DNA of 64,000 bases from Mucilaginibacter sp. CSA2-8R (GTDB taxonomy: Bacteria; Bacteroidota; Bacteroidia; Sphingobacteriales; Sphingobacteriaceae). The stretch covers positions 2,170,001 through 2,234,000 of the forward strand of contig NZ_CP152389.1 of assembly GCF_038806765.1 (NCBI RefSeq), read 5' to 3'. The notes beneath the pieces are model-generated. The model saw nothing but the letters and a program-made list of their open reading frames with translations. It had not been told where the DNA came from and made no database searches. The position numbers and the translations under genes were made by a program. Shown here in pieces: positions 19,201 to 27,752 of the stretch. How positions within the stretch are numbered: the first letter of the stretch is position 1; every line of letters begins with the position of its first letter.

Positions 19201-20010
19201 ATAAGGTTCGCAGCTAAAAGGGCCAAAGCGTTGCTGCAAATTATCCACCTCCAGTATTTCGCGGGTTTGCATTACCTTGTACAGCGGCCAGGCGGCATCA
19301 CCATCCAACGGGATGCTTGCGGGGGTAAGTGTACTATTGATGGGGATGCCGGCCGAACTGATAAGTTCAGCACTGCCATCTTTCATTTCATAAAAAAGCA
19401 AAAACGGTAGGTCAAGCACGTAATCATTGTAGTGGCCCTGGGTAATTTCCCCAATTTCATGTACCGACTTGGCTTTACCTATAGCGGCACCCAAATCTCG
19501 CAGTACTTGTGTGCGGCGCGCGCTCAGCATTTTGTCGGTGGTTTCGGTAATTGGGTGGAAGATGCCACCTACGCCACCCGACTCATCGCGTATTGGTGCA
19601 AAAGAAAACGTCATGAATGACTCCTCCAGATAACCGTAACGGTCCAGAAACATTCGTTGGTCTTTAATGTAAGTACCTTCGCCGTGCTGACCGCGGTCAA
19701 ACTTGTCGCCAACTACAGGTAAGGCTGTTTCCCAGCAAATACGAAAATTTTGCCCCATTGATTCGGGGTGTTTCGCCCCGCATATCGGTCGGTAACTGTC
19801 ATTGTAAATTTGGATGGTTTCTGGCCCCCAGGCAATTAGTATTGGAAAGGTAGAAGATAAGCAAAGGCTGACTGAGGTGCGTAAGCTCTGCGGCCAGCTT
19901 TCTATAGGACCCAGTGCGGTGTTAGACCAATCCATTGTGCGGATCAGTTTGCCCATTTCGCCGCCACCCGATAAAAACTGTTCGGTGCTTTCTTGTTGTC
20001 GAAATTCCAT
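16291..20010 (-). CDS. Giant hybrid sensor histidine kinase with two kinase cores and one receiver
   Basis: The 1239-aa protein has no obvious signal peptide or membrane helix and so is probably cytoplasmic. In order I see: a PAS-like domain (about 40-160), a GAF-like domain (about 165-330), HisKA with phospho-His355 in SNVSHEFRTPL, and HATPase to about 565 with GTGIGLSLVHELV. A receiver follows with phospho-Asp678 in LVISDIMMPVMDG and Lys730 in DDYLVKPF. Then come two PAS domains (about 760-1005) and a second HisKA with His1019 in SMVSHELKTPL. A final HATPase contains GFGIGLYLSKEI. No DNA-binding domain is present, so output must pass to a partner. The second core resembles that of the kinase at 45261-47588. 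Confidence 0.93.
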   Translation of the reverse strand: MEFRQQESTEQFLSGGGEMGKLIRTMDWSNTALGPIESWPQSLRTSVSLCLSSTFPILIAWGPETIQIYNDSYRPICGAKHPESMGQNFRICWETALPVVGDKFDRGQHGEGTYIKDQRMFLDRYGYLEESFMTFSFAPIRDESGGVGGIFHPITETTDKMLSARRTQVLRDLGAAIGKAKSVHEIGEITQGHYNDYVLDLPFLLFYEMKDGSAELISSAGIPINSTLTPASIPLDGDAAWPLYKVMQTREILEVDNLQQRFGPFSCEPYELPPHTAVILPLHISGQAEPMGFMIAGVSACRALDNEYLNFYNLLATTYNTAVTNVYAYEQEQKRAEALAAIDRSKTAFFSNVSHEFRTPLTLMLGPLEDMLSKNNAEFAEPLEAVQRNALRLLKLVNNLLDYSRVEAGRAQAAYQLTNLCELTTDLASSFRSIIEKAGMKLEVNCSEDKGNIFVDRQMWEKIVLNLLSNAFKYTLEGTISIMQHQENNQVVLQVKDTGVGIPAKELPHMFERFHRIENSAGRTHEGTGIGLSLVHELVNLHSGHITVDSVEGEGSVFTVTIPVGYAHLPAERLVDGEKKTDTSALKGAFLQEAISLLQTDTNTDAHDSLASQNFNSNVSVPADAEKDVEVLVVDDNADMRAYLARLLEPYFSVITATDGQDALSKLNNNLPALVISDIMMPVMDGKAMLRQIRSTQRTARLPVIFLSARAGEEARIDGLEAGADDYLVKPFSAAELLTKIRAQINISKARQHAEEQLRNLFIQAPVAIAIYYGPQFIVELANEKMLEYWGLDESAILYQPLLEILPQLKAAGFDDVMQHIYKTGERHIASQVPLHLNRNAQTETVYINLTMEALRDQHGIISGIVAVAAEVTEQVIARKDAEKANATLKLAMNAAGMGIWRNETGSDVLEVSEKARDIHGLPHGTALSFSSTQQLILPEYYDPLMSSIRSAIENKSSFNEDYQIQPVGTQNIRWINSVGQVEVDNDGDVKAIVGTIIDITETKEDELRKNDFISMVSHELKTPLTSLMAYAQLLSRNADKTNDTFAQKNLIKTQQQIRKMTSLINGFLNVSRLESGKIHLQKTTFSFNDMVREMVDDARLYSSQHQLELHQQANLTLHADRDKIGVVVTNLLSNAIKYSAANTTVTAIVTEANGAAILSVQDQGMGIKPQDQAKLFDRYYRVNDTKTQNISGFGIGLYLSKEIIKRHGGEMWVESEHGVGSTFYFKLPLETSAMIAAV

Positions 20011-20282
20011 AAGTATGGAGGTAAATATAAAAATTTTAGCTGCAAATATGTTTTTATGTCGGGCAGATAAGTAGCATAAGTTTTACTATACCGTTGCAGT
20101 TTTCACGGAGATTTTATTCAAAAATGCTGTTTTAACACTGCTTAAATAAACGTTTTTATAAGTTGAGGCCCTATGCGTACCAATTTGCAGCAAGTAACGC
20201 CTCCGTTACAAATTTGTTTTAATTAAACCTTTGTTTGGCTTGTGTATCTGATACTATATAAACACACTAAAAACGCACAATT

Positions 20283-20621
20283 ATGAAAAAGATAGTTTTT
20301 GTTTTAGCCCTGATTATACCCGTATTATTAAGCACAATAAATGTGCAAGCACAAAACCGCATGAGCTCACAAGCTAAAGGCGCTATTATTGGCGGTGCCG
20401 GTGGTGCCTTATTGGGCGGGCTGATAGGCCATAACTTAAAAGGTGCGCTTATTGGAGCAGCCGTAGGTGCCGGTGGTGGTTACATTGTTGGTAATGAGCA
20501 CCGCAGAACAGTAGAGAAGAGACAAGCGGCTTACCGCACCGGATACAAAAATGGTTACTACACCCGGTACGAAGGCCGTCCGCGTACTACCCGGGTGTAC
20601 CGCACTGTATACCACAGGTAA
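20283..20621 (+). CDS. Secreted glycine-zipper protein
   Basis: This is a 112-aa protein with a clean signal peptide (cleavage after NVQAQ, about residue 24). An alternating glycine-rich stretch follows at about residues 33-70, with AIIGGAGGALLGGLIGH and ALIGAAVGAGGGYIVG. This is the YMGG/Rick_17kDa-like glycine-zipper motif that packs helices in or against membranes. The C-terminal 40 residues are rich in Arg and Tyr. The function is unknown; a cell-envelope or stress role is typical of the family. It is monocistronic, ahead of a strong hairpin. The 272-nt gap upstream (20011-20282) shows no clear match to the -7 consensus. Confidence 0.75.
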   Translation: MKKIVFVLALIIPVLLSTINVQAQNRMSSQAKGAIIGGAGGALLGGLIGHNLKGALIGAAVGAGGGYIVGNEHRRTVEKRQAAYRTGYKNGYYTRYEGRPRTTRVYRTVYHR

Positions 20622-20650
20622 GAAATAACATAGATTGATTTTTTGATTAC

Positions 20651-20683
20651 ACAAAACGCCGGGCATTTGTCCCGGCGTTTTGT
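20651..20683. terminator. Bidirectional terminator
   Basis: ACAAAACGCCGGG and CCCGGCGTTTTGT form a perfect 13-bp stem with a 7-nt loop. It lies between the convergent glycine-zipper gene and the GH92 gene. Confidence 0.88.
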
Positions 20684-20702
20684 GTTTGATGAATTTTTAC
20701 CG

Positions 20703-23700
20703 CTATTCTACCGTAATCTCATCAGCGAAGATGTATGACGCGCTGCCCTTATTAACATGCCAGGCAGGCAAAGGGCCGTACTGCTGTGCAATAATTTTGA
20801 TGTACCGGGCTCGGCCATTTATTGGTGCAGTAAAAGTTTGCGTTTGTACTTTAGTATCCTCAATACCAACGCGGGTAGGTACAGTAATAGCGGCTCGGTA
20901 GCTTTTACCATCGTCGGACAGGGCAAATTGCACTTGCTTTGGAAAGATAATCCACGCACCGGTGTCTTGCAGCGTACCCAGGCTTACTTGTTTTATTGGT
21001 TTCACCTGTCCCAGATCTACGACCGCCTCCAGGTTGTTGCCTTGATAGCCCTGCCAGTAACCCATCTGCCAATTGTTTTTACCGGTAATACCGTCAATCA
21101 GTGCCTCGTTGCCGCCGGCTGCGTAGTTAGGCAAATATTTGGTGAGCAACGTAATTTTAGTAGTGCCCTGTAACTGTGTAAAATTGCCGGTATTTACAAA
21201 GCTTGTCTTGCCATTTTTAAAGGCTATGGCTTTAATGGTTGTAGTAGCCGAAATCTTGATTGGATTTATATAAACATTAGATTGAAGATTCGGTGTAGTG
21301 CCATTTGTAGTGTAATAGATCTTAGCATCCTGGTCGGCACAATTCATGGCGATGGTAGTGGTTTGCCTGAAGTTGCGCGATGTGGTGATAAAACAAGGAT
21401 TAGGAACGATTAACGAATCATTGATGCGGGAAACAGGTTTTTCCAGCTCCTGCAAAAAAAGTTGGTTAGGCAACCGACCCATAAAGACCTCAAACTCTCC
21501 GCCATCGTTTAGATCTTTATAATCGATAAATAACTTGCTGTAAGGCTTTTTGTTAAGATTCATGCCCTGCAGGTAGGTATTGCTCAGGCTTACAGCTGTA
21601 CCGGCATTAAGGATGGTAAATTTTTTACCATTTTCGAGCGTGATGGTAGCTTTCTCAAACTGCGGCAAACCCATGGTAAATTGTTGTTGTCCAGGTGTAA
21701 TGTTATATAAGCCCAGTGCGCTCATGACATACCAGGCCGACATCTGCCCGCAATCTTCATTGCCGGCCAGGCCGTCAGGCTTGTCGGTGTACTGAGAATT
21801 GAAAATTTTGTTAAGCTGCACCTGAGCCTTCTGTGGGTTAGAGGTAAAGTTATACAGGTAAGCTATATGATGACTTGGCTCATTACCGTGCGCATACTGG
21901 CCAATCAGCCCGGTGATGTCCGATACTTGTTTGCCGCTCATGGTACTATTAGTACTAAATAACTCATCAAGCCCGCCTTCCAGTTTATCTGGTCCTCCAA
22001 GCGTGGCGGTTAAGGTTTCTACATCCTGAGGTACAAAAAAGCTATACTGCCACGCGTTGGCTTCGGTGTAATTGTTATTTACCTCTGTTGGGTCAAAAGG
22101 GAAAAACCAGCTGCCGTTGGTGCGGGCCTGCATAAAGCCATTTTGGTTATTAAACGAATTTTTCCAGTATTGCGCACGTTTAATGTAGGTGGCATAGTCA
22201 TCGGGGCGGTTCATCATTTGTGCCATCTGGGCAATGCACCAGTCATCATATGCATACTCTAAGGTGCGCGATACCGATTCGGTTTCATCGTCAGCCAGTA
22301 CTACACCATTTTTACGGTACGATTCTAATCCAAACTGGTTACGATTTACCGACGCTTTCATGGCTTCCAAAGCTTTACCGGCGTCAAAATCGCGCACGCC
22401 TTTGCTGTAAGCATCTACAATAACCGGGATAGCGTGATTGCCAATCATGCAAAACGTTTCGTTAGAGGCCAGCGGCCATACCGGCAATACGCCGCCCTGC
22501 TCGTACATCGCCAAAAAAGATTTAATAAAATCAAGCGTACGCTTTTTGTCGATCAGGGTAAGTAAAGGATGTTCGGCCCTAAAGGTATCCCATAACGAAA
22601 ATGCAGTGTAATAATTAAAGCCCTGCGCCGTGTGTACCTGCCCGTCCATGCCACGGTACTGCCCATCTACGTCACTGTAAACATTAGGGGCTATCATGCA
22701 ATGGTACAGAGCTGTATAAAATATAGTTTGCTTGTATTTTGTGTAATTTATTGCAGGAGCTGTTTTACGCTGCTGCTTAGGGTAGTTGGCATACCCGCCG
22801 TACATGCTTTGCGTATTTTGCTGAGCCTGCTGTACAGGGGGACCGCCGCCTTCTACATCAATTTTAGATAATTCTTTGTTCCAATCGGCTTTGGTTTGCT
22901 TTTGTACCTGTTTAAAATTAAAATCTTTAATCTCCGCATCCAGATTTTTCATCGCGCCCTCGGCACTTACCGATGAGATACCTACTTTAACCAGCACCTC
23001 TTTAGGGTCATCAAACTGCACAAACATTTTAATGTTGTTGCCTTCCAGTTTGCTTTTACCCTGTTGAATTATATCGTTAGCAGCGATGCCGTAAGTTTTA
23101 AATGGTTTAGAAAACTTAGCGTAAAAATACAAATGCTGGTTAGACGCCCAGGATTGCGACTGCCGGTAACCACGAATTTCGTGGTCGTTCACTACCTCAA
23201 TCCACGAGTTTAACACTTTGTCGCGATGATGCAGATCAATAATAATATTGGCCTGACTGGTAGATGGATAGTTGTATTGATGAAGGCCGGCACGTTGAGT
23301 AGCAGTTAACTCTACGTCAATATTGTACTTGCTGAGTTTGGTTTTATAATAGCCCAATGATGCTGACTCATCGGCTTTTTTAAAACCCGAGCGATAAGCA
23401 GTATTTTGCAGCTGAGGCGTGCCCGTAGTAGGCATAAACAGCACATCGCAGTAATCGGCAATACCTGTTCCGCTTAAATGAGTGTGCGAAAAGCCGTAAA
23501 CCGTAGTGTCAGTGTAGTGATAACCCGAACTACCGTCCCAGCCTTCCAGCCGCGTGTCTGGGCTAAGTTGTACCATGCCGAACGGGGCTGTAGCACCCGG
23601 AAAGGTGTGCCCGTGGCCACCAGTACCAATAAAGGGGTTAACATAGGGTGAGTAGTCGCGTTTCTTTTTTTGTGCCGATGCCTGCTGGACCGGCACAGCG

Positions 23701-23750
23701 AACCATAAACAAGTGAGCGAAAATGATAATACTTGTTTAAAAGAAATCAT
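20703..23750 (-). CDS. GH92-family alpha-mannosidase (exported)
   Basis: GH92 enzymes are calcium-dependent exo-alpha-mannosidases that trim N-glycans or mannans. I chose the ATG at 23750, which gives a proper signal peptide (MISFKQVLSFSLTCLWFAV, ending in QQASAQ); the frame stays open to 23813. From that start the protein is 1015 aa. Family motifs are present: YVNPFIGTGGHGHTFPGATA, GHGNEPSHH-like AHGNEPSHH with the probable catalytic acid Glu624, and AGNEDCGQMSAWYVMSALG with acidic Glu665-Asp666. The C-terminal part carries a chitobiase-like segment (ITTSRNFRQTTTIAMNCAD) and a discoidin-like sandwich. A Gln/Pro-rich linker at about 300-334 looks like an insertion. The linkage specificity is not readable. 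Confidence 0.93.
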   Translation of the reverse strand: MISFKQVLSFSLTCLWFAVPVQQASAQKKKRDYSPYVNPFIGTGGHGHTFPGATAPFGMVQLSPDTRLEGWDGSSGYHYTDTTVYGFSHTHLSGTGIADYCDVLFMPTTGTPQLQNTAYRSGFKKADESASLGYYKTKLSKYNIDVELTATQRAGLHQYNYPSTSQANIIIDLHHRDKVLNSWIEVVNDHEIRGYRQSQSWASNQHLYFYAKFSKPFKTYGIAANDIIQQGKSKLEGNNIKMFVQFDDPKEVLVKVGISSVSAEGAMKNLDAEIKDFNFKQVQKQTKADWNKELSKIDVEGGGPPVQQAQQNTQSMYGGYANYPKQQRKTAPAINYTKYKQTIFYTALYHCMIAPNVYSDVDGQYRGMDGQVHTAQGFNYYTAFSLWDTFRAEHPLLTLIDKKRTLDFIKSFLAMYEQGGVLPVWPLASNETFCMIGNHAIPVIVDAYSKGVRDFDAGKALEAMKASVNRNQFGLESYRKNGVVLADDETESVSRTLEYAYDDWCIAQMAQMMNRPDDYATYIKRAQYWKNSFNNQNGFMQARTNGSWFFPFDPTEVNNNYTEANAWQYSFFVPQDVETLTATLGGPDKLEGGLDELFSTNSTMSGKQVSDITGLIGQYAHGNEPSHHIAYLYNFTSNPQKAQVQLNKIFNSQYTDKPDGLAGNEDCGQMSAWYVMSALGLYNITPGQQQFTMGLPQFEKATITLENGKKFTILNAGTAVSLSNTYLQGMNLNKKPYSKLFIDYKDLNDGGEFEVFMGRLPNQLFLQELEKPVSRINDSLIVPNPCFITTSRNFRQTTTIAMNCADQDAKIYYTTNGTTPNLQSNVYINPIKISATTTIKAIAFKNGKTSFVNTGNFTQLQGTTKITLLTKYLPNYAAGGNEALIDGITGKNNWQMGYWQGYQGNNLEAVVDLGQVKPIKQVSLGTLQDTGAWIIFPKQVQFALSDDGKSYRAAITVPTRVGIEDTKVQTQTFTAPINGRARYIKIIAQQYGPLPAWHVNKGSASYIFADEITVE

Positions 23751-23840
23751 GTAATTGCGGATATTTAAACTGGATATAAAGCGCAAGATAAGCACTTGGC
23801 TCATAAAGCACAATTTAAGTAAGGCGTTGTGTATCGCCTG

Positions 23841-24620
23841 TTAATCGTCAAGATGAAAGGCGTCGGCATCCCGTAAAAAGGGTAGTGCACGGCGTGTTTT
23901 TATCAATTCGTCAGCACTGATGGTAAAGGTGTAAACGTCTTCTTCGTCGCGTTTGTAGTATATTACCTTGCCGTTGGGGTCAATGCAAGTCGAGTCGCCC
24001 GAATGGTACACTTCGTTACCATCATGCCCTACGCGGTTTACGCCAATTACATAAGCCTGATTTTCGACTGCACGGGCGGGTATTAATGTACGCCAGTGCA
24101 GTGAGCGGCGCTCGGGCCAGTTAGCCACCACCAACAGCAAGTCATAGGTATCGTTTACATTGCGCGCCCAAACCGGGAAACGCAGGTCGTAACAAATCAT
24201 GGGGCATATAGTCCAGCCTTTAAGCTTAACCAGCAGCTTCTTTTTGCCAGCAGTATAAGTGTTATGTTCTTTACCCAGTGCAAATAAGTGGCGCTTGTCG
24301 TAATATTCAAAGTTCCCATCAGGCTGCATCCAAATCAGGCGGTTATAGTATTTACCGTCTTCGGTGATAATGAGGCTGCCGGTAACCACACACTCGTATT
24401 TTTTAGCAGTGCTTTCCATCCACTGCATGGTTTTGCCTTGCATAGGTTCGGCCAGTTCTGCGGCATTCATGGTAAAGCCGGTATTAAACATTTCGGGCAG
24501 TACAATAAGATCGGTATTGGTACGTAAGCCTGATAAGCGCAGGCCTATGTTTTGCAGGTTTTTATCCGGGTTTTCCCAAAATAAATAGCCCTGATATGTT
24601 GTGATTTTTAAATTCTCCAT
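23841..24620 (-). CDS. Omega-amidase, nitrilase superfamily (Nit2/YafV type)
   Basis: Omega-amidase hydrolyses alpha-ketoglutaramate or alpha-ketosuccinamate to the 2-oxo acid and ammonia. The 259-aa protein shows the nitrilase triad: Glu43 in VLPEMFNTGF, Lys109 in YYDKRHLF and Cys143 in PMICYDLRFPVW. I start at the ATG 24620 (MENLKITTYQ); the frame extends four codons upstream to a TTG. It follows the aminotransferase gene by 54 nt. That pairing matches the glutamine transaminase/omega-amidase route, which drives transamination of 2-oxo-4-methylthiobutyrate in methionine salvage. Confidence 0.88.
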   Translation of the reverse strand: MENLKITTYQGYLFWENPDKNLQNIGLRLSGLRTNTDLIVLPEMFNTGFTMNAAELAEPMQGKTMQWMESTAKKYECVVTGSLIITEDGKYYNRLIWMQPDGNFEYYDKRHLFALGKEHNTYTAGKKKLLVKLKGWTICPMICYDLRFPVWARNVNDTYDLLLVVANWPERRSLHWRTLIPARAVENQAYVIGVNRVGHDGNEVYHSGDSTCIDPNGKVIYYKRDEEDVYTFTISADELIKTRRALPFLRDADAFHLDD

Positions 24621-24674
24621 AAGCAACAGCAAATAGGTTAGTTAAAAATAATAGTTAAATAAAGATGATAGTCG

Positions 24675-25817
24675 TTAGAGCTTCATCAGTCTTTCAACGG
24701 CTTTATCAAGCGTTTCTTGCTTTTTAGCAAAACAAAAGCGCAACACATGGTGGTCGGTACCTTTGCTGTAAAAGGCCGAAACCGGTATCGAAGCTACCCC
24801 ATAGTCTTTGGTGATCTTGATAGCCAAATCAGTGTCTTTCATGTTGTCAAACCCTTGGTATCTTACGGATTGAAAGTAAGAGCCTGCACATGGCAATAAA
24901 GTAAATTTTGTTTGTGCTAAACCCGCCCTGAAAGCATCACGCTTTTGCTGAAAAAATGAGGCCAGACTTAAATAATGATCTTCCTCTTTAAGGTACTCCG
25001 TTACAGCCACCTGCATGGGTGTGTTTACACTAAACACATTATACTGATGTATTTTTCTAAACTCGTTCATCATAGCTGCCGGCGCAAGGCAGTATCCAAG
25101 TTTCCAGCCGGTAGCGTGTAACAATTTGCCAAAAGACGCTACAATAAAGCTTCGTTGCTGCAACTCGGGGTAACGGGCCATACTGTGGTGAGTGGCACCA
25201 TCGTAAATTAAATGTTCGTATACCTCATCGCTCAAAATCAAAATATCGCGGTTTTTTACAATAGCCGACAATTCGTCGATATCCTCTGTGGTTAAAACCG
25301 TAGCCGTAGGGTTGTGCGGCGAATTTAAAATAATCATCCGCGTGCGGTTACTGATGAGGCGCTTTACCATATCCCAGGCAATGCGGTAGTTGGGCGGTTC
25401 CAGCTCCAATGACTTTACGGTGCCTCCCATCAATTTAATGGCAGGAGCGTAGCAATCATAGGCAGGTTCAAAAACAATCACCTCATCATTAGGGTGTATG
25501 GAGGCACAGATGGCTGTAAAGATAGCTTGAGTGCCGCCCGCCGTAATGGTGATTTCGGTATCAGGATGGTATTTAGCACCGTAAAGCTTTTCGGTTTTTT
25601 GAGCGATGGCTTCGCGCAGCGGTAGCCAGCCGGCCATGGGAGCATATTGATTAAAGCCACCTTGCATGGCACGGGTAACCATGTTAATTAGTTCAGGGTC
25701 GCAGTTATAATCCGGAAAGCCTTGAGACAGGTTGATGGCACCTACCTCGCTGGACAGGGCCGACATTACGGTAAAGATAGTAGTTCCGGTTTGCGGAAGT
25801 TTAGACACAGGTATCAT
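24675..25817 (-). CDS. Methionine/glutamine aminotransferase, class I PLP (YbdL / kynurenine aminotransferase III-like)
   Basis: This is a fold-type I PLP aminotransferase of 380 aa. The internal aldimine lysine is Lys231 in ASFGKLLHATGWKLGY. Other family elements are NLSQGFPDYNCDPELI, the cofactor Asp/Tyr region LILSDEVYEHLIYDG, and NSPHNPTATVLT. The short N-terminus and the GFPDY motif fit the YbdL/glutamine transaminase K group, which prefers methionine, glutamine and aromatic amino acids. It is the first gene of a two-gene unit with omega-amidase. It is divergent from the ABC importer genes across 91 nt. Confidence 0.88.
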   Translation of the reverse strand: MIPVSKLPQTGTTIFTVMSALSSEVGAINLSQGFPDYNCDPELINMVTRAMQGGFNQYAPMAGWLPLREAIAQKTEKLYGAKYHPDTEITITAGGTQAIFTAICASIHPNDEVIVFEPAYDCYAPAIKLMGGTVKSLELEPPNYRIAWDMVKRLISNRTRMIILNSPHNPTATVLTTEDIDELSAIVKNRDILILSDEVYEHLIYDGATHHSMARYPELQQRSFIVASFGKLLHATGWKLGYCLAPAAMMNEFRKIHQYNVFSVNTPMQVAVTEYLKEEDHYLSLASFFQQKRDAFRAGLAQTKFTLLPCAGSYFQSVRYQGFDNMKDTDLAIKITKDYGVASIPVSAFYSKGTDHHVLRFCFAKKQETLDKAVERLMKL

Positions 25818-25908
25818 GAATGGCTAAATTACTTAATCGGCAAGTAAAAATGCGCTGCTATTTTAAAACTGTAGAATGGGTATACCTGCATTTGTTTACT
25901 TTAGTGTA

Positions 25909-26880
25909 ATGAAACGCAACCCTTACCTTTTACTTTGTGCTGTATTGCTATGCTTTGCAGCCTGTAAGCCCGCTAAAAATAAAAATGTTACGGTAGTTGG
26001 TTTTGTAGATGCTTTTGAGGATGCTACCATAGCCCAGGCTAAAAATGGTTTTGTAGATGCACTGGCAAAAAACGGTTATAGTGAAAGCAAGGGTAATCTT
26101 AAATTAGAGTATAAAAACGCACAGGGCAGCATTCCTACCCTTACCCAAATTGTTAACTACTTTGTTTCTGAGCCGGTTGATGTGCTGGCCACCAGCACTA
26201 CGCTATCATCGGTTACAGCATCGCAGAAAACAAAGACTATCCCCATTTTTATGATGGTTTCGCCAACGCCCGAACGTGCCCATCTGCTTGATGCTCAAGG
26301 TAAGGCGCCCGCTAACCTTTTTGGCACCGTCGAGGATTTAAATTATATCGATACCTCGTTTAACTTGATACCTAAGCTATTAAAACCAAAAACGGGCAAA
26401 CTGGTAGTGGGGATGATTTACAATCAGTCAGAACCACAATCGGCCGATGCCATGGAGCGTATTAAGCAACTGGCCGGTAAATTAAATATAACGCTGCTGG
26501 CTATGCCGCTTAATTCGTCGGCTGATGCTCAACTGGTAACACAATCATTGCTTAGCAAAAACATTGACGCCTTTTTTGCTAACCCGGATAACACCGTGTT
26601 TGCTGCCTTCGAAACCATACTAAAAAGCTGCGAACAAAAGCAGGTACCTATTTTTACCAGCGAAGCCGGTTTGGTGCAGCGCGGTGCTGTAGCTGCCTTT
26701 GGTGCCGATATTTACCAATGGGGATATCAATCAGGCGAGCAGGCCGCACAATATTTAAAAACACATAAAACCGACGGACTTAAGCCCGAAATGGTAAAAA
26801 TAAGGAAACGGGTATACAACTTGGCGGCTGCTCAAAAATACCACATCACGGTTCCGCCAAATTTTGAGGCTGTAAAATAA
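25909..26880 (+). CDS. ABC transporter substrate-binding lipoprotein (ABC_sub_bind, TrpX-like)
   Basis: This cluster-family binding protein delivers a small ligand, often an aromatic amino acid, to the partner permease. I chose the ATG at 25909, which gives a lipobox with Cys19 (LLCFAACKPAK); an in-frame ATG at 25876 would spoil the signal. The mature part has two lobes, with TVVGFVDAFEDATIAQAKNG at the start and FTSEAGLVQRGAVAAFGAD at the hinge. The length is about 323 aa. Its stop overlaps the permease start (TAATG), so the two are coupled. The substrate is unproven. The family also includes proteins for other small molecules. Confidence 0.85.
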   Translation: MKRNPYLLLCAVLLCFAACKPAKNKNVTVVGFVDAFEDATIAQAKNGFVDALAKNGYSESKGNLKLEYKNAQGSIPTLTQIVNYFVSEPVDVLATSTTLSSVTASQKTKTIPIFMMVSPTPERAHLLDAQGKAPANLFGTVEDLNYIDTSFNLIPKLLKPKTGKLVVGMIYNQSEPQSADAMERIKQLAGKLNITLLAMPLNSSADAQLVTQSLLSKNIDAFFANPDNTVFAAFETILKSCEQKQVPIFTSEAGLVQRGAVAAFGADIYQWGYQSGEQAAQYLKTHKTDGLKPEMVKIRKRVYNLAAAQKYHITVPPNFEAVK

Positions 26881-27752
26881 TGGACTTTTACATTACAGCC
26901 CTGTTACAGGGCTTATGCTTTGCAGGCATTGCACTGGGTATTTATATATCCATGAAGATATTTAACATACCCGACATCACTACCGATGGCAGCTATGCCT
27001 TGGGCGGCATTGTAACCGGTGTAATGCTTACGCATGGTTATCCGCTAAGCGTAAGTTTGGTTGCCGTGCTGGTTGCCGGTGCAGTGGCCGGCGCACTGAC
27101 GGGCATTATTCATACCTGGCTTAAAATAAACGCCCTGCTGGCCGGTATACTGGTGATGACTGCTTTGTATTCAATTAATTTAACTATAGCAGGCCGCTCA
27201 AACCTACCGTTAATTAATACTGCTTCAGTATTTTCGGTATTTGGTTTCTCTACCGATCCTAATTTAAACAATCTGCTGTTGTTGCTTTTAATAGTGGCCG
27301 TAATCACCGGCTTTATCGGCTACTTACTCAAAACCGATTTCGGTATTGCTATGTGTGCTACCGGTAACAGCGAGACCATGATTAGGGCACTGGGTGTAAA
27401 TACCAGTCGCATGAAAATTATTGGACTGGCTCTGGCCAATGCCCTTACTGCTTTGAGCGGATTTTTAATTACCCAGTTGCAAGGCTTTGCTGATATTAAC
27501 ATGGGCATCGGTATCGTAATCATTGGTTTGGGTTCGGTAATTATTGGCGAAACACTGATCAACTGGTTTAAGCTTACTTCGGTTTGGGGTAGTTTACTGC
27601 TGGTACTGGCAGGGGCGGTGGTGTTTCAGATGGTGCTGGCGGTAACGCTGGCTTTGGGCGTAAATGCCAACCTGCTTAAGCTTGTCACGGCAATAATAGT
27701 ATTATTAATTGTAAGCCTACCCAGGCTGGCCTTATTAAAAAGCAATGATTAA
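26880..27752 (+). CDS. ABC transporter permease (branched-chain type)
   Basis: This 290-aa inner-membrane permease belongs to the BPD_transp_2 family, with about eight to nine helices. It has IYISMKIFNIPDITTDGSYA near the N-terminus, a segment shared by TrpY-like permeases partnered with ABC_sub_bind proteins. It overlaps the binding-protein stop by one base and the ATPase start by 8 nt, so the three products are made together. Confidence 0.9.
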   Translation: MDFYITALLQGLCFAGIALGIYISMKIFNIPDITTDGSYALGGIVTGVMLTHGYPLSVSLVAVLVAGAVAGALTGIIHTWLKINALLAGILVMTALYSINLTIAGRSNLPLINTASVFSVFGFSTDPNLNNLLLLLLIVAVITGFIGYLLKTDFGIAMCATGNSETMIRALGVNTSRMKIIGLALANALTALSGFLITQLQGFADINMGIGIVIIGLGSVIIGETLINWFKLTSVWGSLLLVLAGAVVFQMVLAVTLALGVNANLLKLVTAIIVLLIVSLPRLALLKSND

